64,000 nt of DNA, from positions 62,001-126,000 of the forward strand of contig CAJNDS010000480.1 in NCBI GenBank assembly GCA_905221605.1. The letters are read 5' to 3'. Every line of letters starts with the position of its first letter. Within the stretch, counting starts at the first letter, position 1. The notes under the pieces were generated by a model. The model did no database searches. It had not been told where the DNA came from and saw only the letters and a program-made list of their open reading frames with translations. This stretch comes from Symbiodinium natans. Lineage: Eukaryota; Sar; Dinophyceae; Suessiales; Symbiodiniaceae. The translations under genes were made by a program, and so were the position numbers. Shown here piece by piece: positions 56,600-64,000 of this stretch.

Positions 56600-59500
56600 G
56601 TACAGTCCTACAAGTAACCGTCTCAGGCGGTGGCAAAGCAAGGCTCTCGGGATATGTCGCGAGCTTCGAAAGAACTTCATCGGTGGAGAGGACGTGGAAA
56701 CGCCTGCTGGAGAAGGCAGCCCCAAGGACCATGCGCCAAAAAAAACTCTCCGGAAAACACTTCCCGGCATGTTCTCTTGAAGCTGCGGCACTTCAATATT
56801 CGAACCAACGCTGCATCAATGATCGGTGCTCTGGCATCCCGAGACGGGCTCGGGGACTCCTCGGCTCGAAATCCGTTTACCATTTCTACGCGGCTTCTGG
56901 TCCGGAGCTGGGATTTGCCGCTGCGACACGCGCTCTGTGGGCTACGTAGCTATCTATTATCTATGCGTGCTGCAAGGTCCTGCGGGCCCTCGGTGCGAAA
57001 GGTTGGCACGTCTGTGAGGTCCATCTCGGAGCGGTCGCAACTTGGCCGCACTCGCACAGAGCCCGTCTCCGTCTCCTCCAAAGGCCCATTTGGCTCCGTG
57101 AGCTGTGCCAGTGCCTCGCACCAGGCCTCTAGTGGCGAAGGTTGTGGCATCGAATCCTGGCTGAGACGTTTGTCGGCTGCGACTCCTGACCAAGTGAGCG
57201 CTGCCTGCTCAAAGTCCTTCCGGGAGAAGGCATCGAAGCCATCGCGACTACTTGCCAGCAAAATGTGTGCTTGCAACTCGGTTGTTTTGAGCAGGGTGTG
57301 CCCAAGCGAATGCCTCCATAAGACCTGTGCTGCACCCCAGAGGCGCCAGGAAAGCTTCCTGTGAGGATATCTCGTCAAATAGGCTTCGGCCCAGCGACTT
57401 TGCAAGGCCGACACAGGAATGGATGCGGAGAAGAACTCTGGCACTGACGAAAGCGACAGCTCGGAGAGCTCGGAGATCGAGTTGAAGCCCAGGCTCGAGG
57501 CAGCCGCTGTGCTCACTGCAGTTGCTTTGAACTGTTCGATGCTGTTCCCGCTTGAACCGCTTTGCAGGATCTCAGCCACCGATGCCCCGGTCTTCCTTAG
57601 AGAGCTTAGAGCTGACTCAGACCGGGCATCAGCGCCAAGAAATCGAAACAGCCAACCGACTCAGGTGATCAAACTGCTGGCCCCGAGGTGATCGGTTAAT
57701 AAACCTATGAAGGACTGCACAGAGCCTTCGCCACTCAGACCCGACAGCCCTTGATAGCCGCAAAGCTCCAAACTCGTGAACACAATTCTGTTTGGCCAGC
57801 TTAACTTCCGACTGGCAATTGGCAACCTGACATTCCTGAACCAGATGCTCGTCCCAGAGAGTCCCCAGCACTGTCGACCACTCTACGTAACTCCTGTCTT
57901 GTCCTTTGCTCACTTCAAGCTCTCTCTTTCCTTTCGGGAATCTCACTTCGAACAACTTAAAAGGAGAAGCCCGAGTTGCCCTCCGTCGTGTCCTCCGTTT
58001 GCGTCGTTCGACGGCGAGAGGAACTCTGCGGCGTGGCGAAGCCAAAGGTGCCCATGGCCGCACTCGTTGCGGAAGAAGTCCAGGAGGCGATGTGAGAGCC
58101 GCTCCTGCGCAGCCAGAGAACCCTCGAAACTCGATACCACGGCAATGGAGTTACACAAACTGACCCTGCGCGTTCGGAACACTCACCCAGCCTCCGAATC
58201 GTGCTGGCAGAAGCCCCTGATGGCGCGAAGTGAAATGAGGCGTGCTTGCCAGAGCAATGGGCAACCACCTGCCAGGAAACAAGATGCAGCTGAGCTTCAC
58301 CCGGTCCGCACCAAACTTGATCAAATCATGGCCCACTCTGCCCTACCCTAAACGCAACATTGTAGCGTCATGAAACCCCCTGCAGTGACGCATGCGACTT
58401 TCTCGAAAGTTCTCAGATGTCGCGCTTGTTGAAGGATCTTGGATTTTTCATTGGAGCCCCCGTGCTTCTGCAGGACACTCACAGGGGGCCTTTTGCACTA
58501 CGTTGCACCACATTGCACCAATTCACCAAGTGCCAAGTTTTGCTTGGGAGGCTTCAGGCTTTGGAGGGGCGGCAGGGGCATACAGTAAGCCGTTGGAAGA
58601 CAAGCCCACTATACAGCAGCTGTCGTTGCCGTCCATGAAAACTCGCAAGAGGAGGGGGGGGAGTGTGATGGGCTGCGCGAGCTCGAGTGGGCAGAGAGGC
58701 CGGTTACTGAAGGGAGGCCCTTGATGCCCAACCAGCCTGCGTCGGGCAGAAGCCGGAAGAGCAGCAGCAGAGGCCCGATCCGGCCAGGCCAACCTGGACC
58801 TAGCAAGTGAAGGGGGCAGACTCGATACGAAGAGAAGAAAGAGGAAGAAAGAGGAAGTAAGAGGAAGAAAGAGGAAGTAAGAGGAAGTACGAGAAGGATG
58901 AAGGAAGACTTTTTGAGAGGTGGTTCACTATGAGCGCTTCGGTTCAGAGGCAGTGTCTCGAACAACTCTTTGAAACTTTGGTGCTTCCGAAACAAGGCGG
59001 TCCAAAGTCTTCATGCGCCTGGGGCCAAGGGCACCTCCGCCTCGCCGTGCAGAGCCCTGGCAATAGACTCGGCGAGCTGCTCAGGGCGTAGAGGTGCAGC
59101 GGCGTCAGTGCTCGGAGTGTGCAGGAGCTGCAGGTTCAGGGCTTCGGATGGCGTTCCAAGCACCGCCTCCCAGGGAGCGAGCTCAGGTTGCGCGCCCGGG
59201 TCGTTGAGCGCTGGGGCGAGCGCTACTGCCAATGACGCAGCCAAAGCGCCGGGTGTGATGTCAGGCAGCAGCACCTGGCATGCCTCATGCATGACCAGCA
59301 AAAGGGACGTTAGCCAAGACACTGGCTCCTTTTGGAGCAGAGCGGTGCGGCACAAGAGCGTGCAGGCATTAACCAGGGCGTCTCGCATCTGTACCAAGGC
59401 CTGGCTGTCTTCGCAGACCTCGAGGGCTTTGCGGAGACGACGCAAAGCCGCCAGATCCAACTCTTTGGTCGGTGAGATCAGATATGCAAGGATCCACGGG

Positions 59501-60730
59501 AGTAGCGGAAGACTGCGACTGAGCCACGTAGCAGCACATGAGGCTGCAAGGGCCGAGCCATTTGGGGAGCACCGGTCAATGGCTGCCTCGACATCCACGC
59601 AATGTGCAAGCCTGTATGCCCAGACCTCAGCCGGCGCTCCATGGGCCAAGCCCTCCAACGTTTCGACACAGCTTCGCTGATGCGCTTGGAGGGAGTCGTC
59701 CTGAAAGCTTCTGAAAAGGGTCAGGCTGGCTGGTGGCGCTTGCGCAAGCATCTGCCAGGTCATGAGCTGTTGGTCAAAGGGACAGGCATCTGGGTCGGTG
59801 CGAAATCGTGCAAGTCGAGAGAGGTGCATGTCCAACACGTCTGCCAAGACATCCGAACGAGCCGACAGGACTTGTGCTGCAGCAGCGTGCAGCGTCTCAG
59901 CCAAGGCCTCGCCACCCCAGTCTTCCCAGGCAGTGAGGCTGGTCAATATCTCGGTCGCGGCATTAAAAGCCGCCCAGGCATCTGGAAGCTCAGCCGATCC
60001 CGCCTGCCAGATTGAGATGCAACACTGATGCAACCTGAGGACCTACACTGCTTTGCAAGCAGGCCCTTCAACTCAAGTAAGACATACCGGCAAGACGTAC
60101 AAATGTGAACGAGCCACCTTCCATTAAACAGATTCGATGTTGAAGGTTGAGGAGGTGCGAGAAAGAGTCTGGCAAGGCACATGAGGACGGGAACGATTGT
60201 GGAATTGACGCTGGCACCAACTGCTTGCGGCACAAGAAGCACCAAGACAAACAGAACACTGCCACGCCTACTTCATGGCGTGAGAACAAAAACACAAAAC
60301 ACAAAGAGCCAAGATCCCTCGTGGAGCCTGGGCCTTTACAAGCCGCCATACGCCACCACTACTGCCACAGAGATCTGATTCGCCTCCTACACTGTTGAGG
60401 TCAGGCAAAATCCCTAGCACTTGTAGTACAAGATATGGGCAGCAAGAAAAGAGAAGCCTTGGACGCTTCAGGGACAGTACCTTCTGCAAAACATCTCAAC
60501 CTTGACCCCACATGCACTTCAAGGGACACCCAATAGGTTCCCCGCAACGAGGCGCCTATCCCAACTACAGGGTTGACTTGTATTGCCTTCCTTGCCAAAG
60601 CAATGGCAAGAAATTACATCTGATGTGCTTACTGCATCAATCGCACGAGAGCCTCCTGCATGTGATGGAGGAGTGGGCGGATGGCAACTGCAACAGCATC
60701 CGGCTCCAGCGGAAGTGATGACACCTTGTC
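56600..60730 (-). CDS. Divergent cullin-family ubiquitin ligase scaffold, multi-exon
   Basis: Cullins hold a RING protein and substrate adaptor together. Candidate 5' exon 60724-60633 reads PLEPDAVAVAIRPLLHHMQE and ends at a GTAAG donor. A long exon at about 60010-59011 is an all-helical N-terminal repeat region (CVDVEAAIDRCSPNGSALAA ... LAALRRLRKALEVCEDSQAL). About 58150-58030 reads AAQERLSHRLLDFFRNECGH, resembling the cullin RLL...L+.ECG segment. About 57620-56950 has YPHRKLSWRLWGAAQVLWRH, then ELQAHILLA, matching the cullin-homology winged helix. Exon 56859-56792 reads PIIDAALVRIL and joins by GT..AG, in phase, to 56703 onward (RFHVLSTDEVLSKLATYP): the C-terminal IDAA-VRI-K domain that carries the Nedd8 lysine in canonical cullins. 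Presence of this domain argues against APC2. The last exon and several joins are unresolved. Confidence 0.65.
58827..58898. repeat. Purine-rich 10-bp repeat (AGAGGAAGTA/AGAGGAAGAA)
   Basis: About seven copies alternating gaggaagaaa and gaggaagtaa, within a presumed cullin intron. Confidence 0.93.
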
Positions 60731-60739
60731 TTGCATACG

Positions 60740-62290
60740 CTGTAGAAGTGCAAGCTAACACCCATCGTCACATTGCCAATGAATGCCAGGGCACCACATT
60801 GTCAAAGGAAATGAGGTGCACCTCACCACCTGCGATTTCTGAATTCAGGACCTCTCCTACACCTAAGCAGACCTCAGAAACCTATAGAACATGCTAGAAA
60901 CACCTGCCCAAACATTCAAGTAAACCAACAAGCAACGCCCTGAGACCCCAAACATCTCATAAGCAGCCCACGGAAGATGTCAGCGAGGCAGCCGGCCAGC
61001 GAACGCCGCTCGGCGACCATAGGGACCATATGGGGACCATCGGGAAAGCATCCCAAAACGTGACTGTCTATCGTACCTACATGCGACCCCAGGTGCAGCA
61101 TTTCCGAATTTCTTTTGCAACTCCAGCTCTCTCGCAAACTTACCACTATGACTTGTCTTGCTTTCTTTACAGCGGCATCCCTGTTTAAAACTAAACTTGG
61201 GCACCCATAGTTCTCTTTGACACATTGCCTAACATTGAACAGTTTCAAACCGCAAGTACCTCCTTTAGAGGCTCCGAACTCTCAAGCGCTGTGAATCACG
61301 GTAGTTGCAGCATTAGGCAGCTTCAAAAGCCATAGATTACAGCCAAACACTGCAAATCACAGCATTGCTTGTTCACTCCCCCCCAGTTGTAAACAGTCTA
61401 ATCACTCGATGAACCCGAGTCCGAGTGGCTTTATTTGGCTGGGTGCTGAAGGGAAGACGGTGGAAGGATTGCTAAACATTGCAAGCGGTTGGGACGCCGA
61501 CCACCCGCGAGAGCAAGATGCCACAGAGCAGAAAGCAATAAGCGCAAGTAAAACAGGGAACGTCAAGCAAAAACCAAAACCCTAACAGCAGCGAGCAAAG
61601 AACCGTAAGGAAGAATCAGCAAACAGAAGAGAAATCAAAACATTAATCGTAGCACTTTTGCAAAATGCTCAGATATATCAGTGTGTTTAGCAGCCACATT
61701 TTTCTGTTACATACCTCAAACCTTTCCGGTGCAGGAGCCCGCTAAATTTGGTTTTGCCAAACTTCCTCTTGCTCGCCGAAAGTCTTGGATTTCTCACACC
61801 TGCTTCCTAGCACCATGTCAGCTTTGGCTTTGCTACTCCGCCCAGAACATCTTTAGGCTTGAGGACATTGAGGGCTTGTCCCCCTTCGGGAGTTGTCGGG
61901 CCCATGTCTCCGTTTCAGTCTCGGGGTTCTTCAGGGCCCGTCAGAAAGTCTGCCATTGCCACCCCGAAAATGTGCACGGTTAGGCTTTGCAAGAAGTGTA
62001 TATAAGGTGGTACTCGAACACAAGCAACAACGTGTCAGGCTAACTGGGGAAGCTATGCCCAAGCCATGCGCTGGGCCTTCCAGCCACTCAATGCGAACTT
62101 ATAAGCCGGAGGGGACGCCAGAGGGGCCGTGCTTCATGCGCAGGAGGGTGAACATCAAGAATCTGCGGCACGACAACCATGCAGGATTTTTTTCGCCGCA
62201 TTGTTATCAACCATCTCGGAGGGCAGGTCCTGCACAAAAAGGCCAAAAAGCCCCCAACATTCTGACTCCCCACATGCACGCTGAAGGATA
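60740..62290. other. Gene-poor stretch
   Basis: AT-richer (61250-61680). No splice-bounded coding block recognised on either strand. Confidence 0.4.
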
Positions 62291-62299
62291 TCCGGTTTT

Positions 62300-64000
62300 T
62301 TTGACCTAGACAGACAGGGTCCAAGGGAGCCCAAGGCTTTTCCCAGGTCCCCGAGTCGGGCGCCTCGTCCTCTTCCAAGTCATTGCCTTAAGACCAAAAT
62401 AAGGGGCGAGGAAAAAAAAAAAAGGCCCCCCCCCCTTTGCTTGCCGAATCTGGATAGGAGCTTTGCTGCCAGCAAGAATGGAATTGAGAATTTCGTCGAT
62501 CGTGGCCTTGGCACCACAGCAACTGCTCGTTCCTTTTCTTCGATCCCCGATTGTCCCTGATCCTATCACCGGCAGTATGGCAAGGATCAAGGTGCAGCGA
62601 ACCACCAAGTGTCCAGACTTTCTCCTGCACAACAGCCTGTGGCCTTGGCAACATTGCCACGGGCATCCATCGATTCTAACGGTAATCATAGCTGTCATAA
62701 CTCGATCGATCTTTTCTGGCGCGGCAGAAGTGGGAGCCCGGCTGCACCTCCTCGACCTCTTCGAGCATGTCGTCCAAAGGAGCCACTACTGACCTGGGCT
62801 CCAGGAGCCTTGAGAGAACGCATCCTGTACTTATCTTGTGCCTTGTGTCCACTGGATCTGAAGCAATTTCTGAGCTCTAGCCAGGCTTGTCACTCACAGA
62901 CCCAAAGCCCGGCACTTTCGACTCGATTTGCTAGAAGTGTAGCGCTCATTCCGCAGCGCCTTCAAAAGCAGCGCGCGATCTCCAATCTCAGGACTCCGAT
63001 TCAGTTAGGTGGCAAGATTGCCTGACCGTGCCCCATCTGCACGATGATGGCTTCAAGTGCGGCTACCCGATCCTGCACAGCACAAACTGCACATGGTTTA
63101 GACATACGCGTACAGTGAAACTCGGCGACAGCGTTCAAAAACCAACCAGGTTGCCCAACCCTGGTAAACCCAGCCCTTTTCTGCTTAAACCCTTGGCTCC
63201 TGTAGCTGGCTGAACTCTTCCTCTCGCACCACACTAGGCCTGGACACAATGCACCAAATGGGAACTCTTAGCAGCAATTGCAATAAAACACCCGCAAAAT
63301 GCCAGAACTGCAATAACAGCGCGATTACTCTCTATTTACTCCTATGGGATGCTTTTGGCTACTGCCATCGCCACCGAGCTACTTGCTGCAACTACCACGC
63401 CCATCACCACGACCATCACCACGACCATCACCACGACCATCACCACGACCATCACCACCCCACCACCACCCCACCACCACCACAACTACTGGAGAATACT
63501 GCTGCTCCTGCTCCTACTACTCCTACTCCTACTCCTATTCTCACGACTCGCTTTACTGTCATCTTTGAAGCCACTCGGTTTATACAAATACTTGGGGATG
63601 ACTCGATTTACAAGAACTGGAACTTAACAGTAGCAGTGCCAGCGCAACCCGACGGAACTGCCTTGCCATCGGTGCCAGCGGGCCCACCGCAGCCAAAGCA
63701 TCGGGATCGTACCTGTGCTCAGGAACTAGGGGACACAGCGCTTCAGTCCAAAGCCTAATCCTGAGACTGCACACGAAGTGTACATGTGCGCACACCATGC
63801 AAGCATGAGCAACCTACGGGGAAGTGCACTTCTTCAAGTCCTTGAGCCTCCGGACCGACAAGCTCAGCCTCTCAATTGCGAGACTCACGCGGCACACCTT
63901 GCGATGCTGCTCAGACAAGATTCCCCTTTCAACTTCTACTTGCCCACAGAACACCAGAACCGGCTGTGCTGCTTTGCTGTCTTGCCGTCTTGCTGGTCTT
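62300..64000 (-). CDS. Hypothetical coiled-coil protein, multi-exon, partial at right edge
   Basis: Blocks in order on the minus strand. About 63903-63833 starts after AAG|G and reads CRVSLAIERLSLSVRRLKDL. Exon 63072-63022 has AG|G and GC boundaries and reads DRVAALEAIIVQMGHGQ. About 62795-62705 reads VVAPLDDMLEEVEEVQPGSH, then FCRARKDRS. About 62555-62445 reads ATIDEILNSILAGSKAPIQI. About 62385-62310 reads EEDEAPDSGTWEKPWAPLDP. The heptads in the first three suggest a coiled coil; the last is acidic. No known family. The gene probably starts beyond the window. Confidence 0.45.
63401..63480. repeat. 12-bp repeat (CACCACGACCAT) and CCA tract
   Basis: About five copies of caccacgaccat, then caccaccaccccaccaccacc. 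The Thr/Pro/His-repeat open frames are artefacts. It lies in an intron of the right-edge gene. Confidence 0.95.

Noticed and set aside
57629-58063. 144-codon minus frame as an independent gene
   Set aside because: Part of it overlaps the cullin middle exon in another frame, and its basic opening is probably intron.

Overview
This is eukaryotic nuclear DNA, most likely from a dinoflagellate of the Symbiodiniaceae type. Four lines support this. (1) Genes are cut into many short exons. When these exons are joined by protein homology, the implied introns begin with GC or GA as often as GT and end in AG followed by G. (2) Interspersed telomere-like tracts have the CCCTAAA/TTTAGGG unit. (3) Nearly all recognisable genes lie on the minus strand, as in unidirectional dinoflagellate gene arrays. 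(4) There is abundant low-complexity and trinucleotide repeat DNA. No rRNA, tRNA, CRISPR array or intact transposon was seen.

Because exons are often 7-100 nt, long open frames are a poor guide here. Genes were built by reading for protein motifs on both strands and testing GT/GC/GA...AG|G junctions and phase by hand. Coordinates given as exons are therefore predictions.

Layout on the minus strand, from high to low coordinate: a coiled-coil gene entering from the right edge (about 64.0-62.3 kb); a divergent cullin (about 60.7-56.6 kb); a small coding block (56.0-55.8 kb); a membrane protein gene (51.7-49.8 kb); a possible RING gene (48.5 kb); a Ser/Glu-rich coiled-coil protein (48.25-46.9 kb); short hypothetical genes (46.1, 43.8, 42.4 kb); a Fip1-like pre-mRNA 3'-end processing factor (40.3-39.9 kb); hypothetical genes (35.2, 33.9, 32.6, 31.8 kb); a 2-oxoglutarate/Fe(II) oxygenase (26.8-24.6 kb); a coiled-coil gene (21.9-20.2 kb); a large Na+/Ca2+ exchanger with a Calx-beta-like loop (18.9-11.5 kb); small hypothetical genes (10.0-9.6 and 8.75-7.85 kb); a J-domain (Sec63-type) gene (7.0-6.0 kb); an intronless metallo-beta-lactamase-fold hydrolase (5.9-4.7 kb); and a multi-pass membrane protein running off the left edge (3.7-0 kb). 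The plus strand holds a CCCH zinc-finger gene (44.4 kb) and a few candidate exons (15.2, 22.9, 38.4-38.9 kb).

Telomere-like tracts occur as CCCTAAA-first, TTTAGGG-last pairs (36.7/40.5, 44.0/44.2 and 54.1/54.6 kb; more degenerate at 7.1/7.4 kb). The segments they enclose therefore have the polarity of tiny linear chromosomes.

The genes do not form one pathway. They are housekeeping or signalling genes (Ca2+ transport, ER J-protein, ubiquitin ligase scaffold, mRNA processing, oxygenase) packed closely in one direction. The most unusual content is the splice architecture (GC/GA donors, an apparent 7-nt exon, introns near 42-53 nt), the truncated J-domain gene, the intronless hydrolase among intron-dense genes, and the telomere-bracketed segments.
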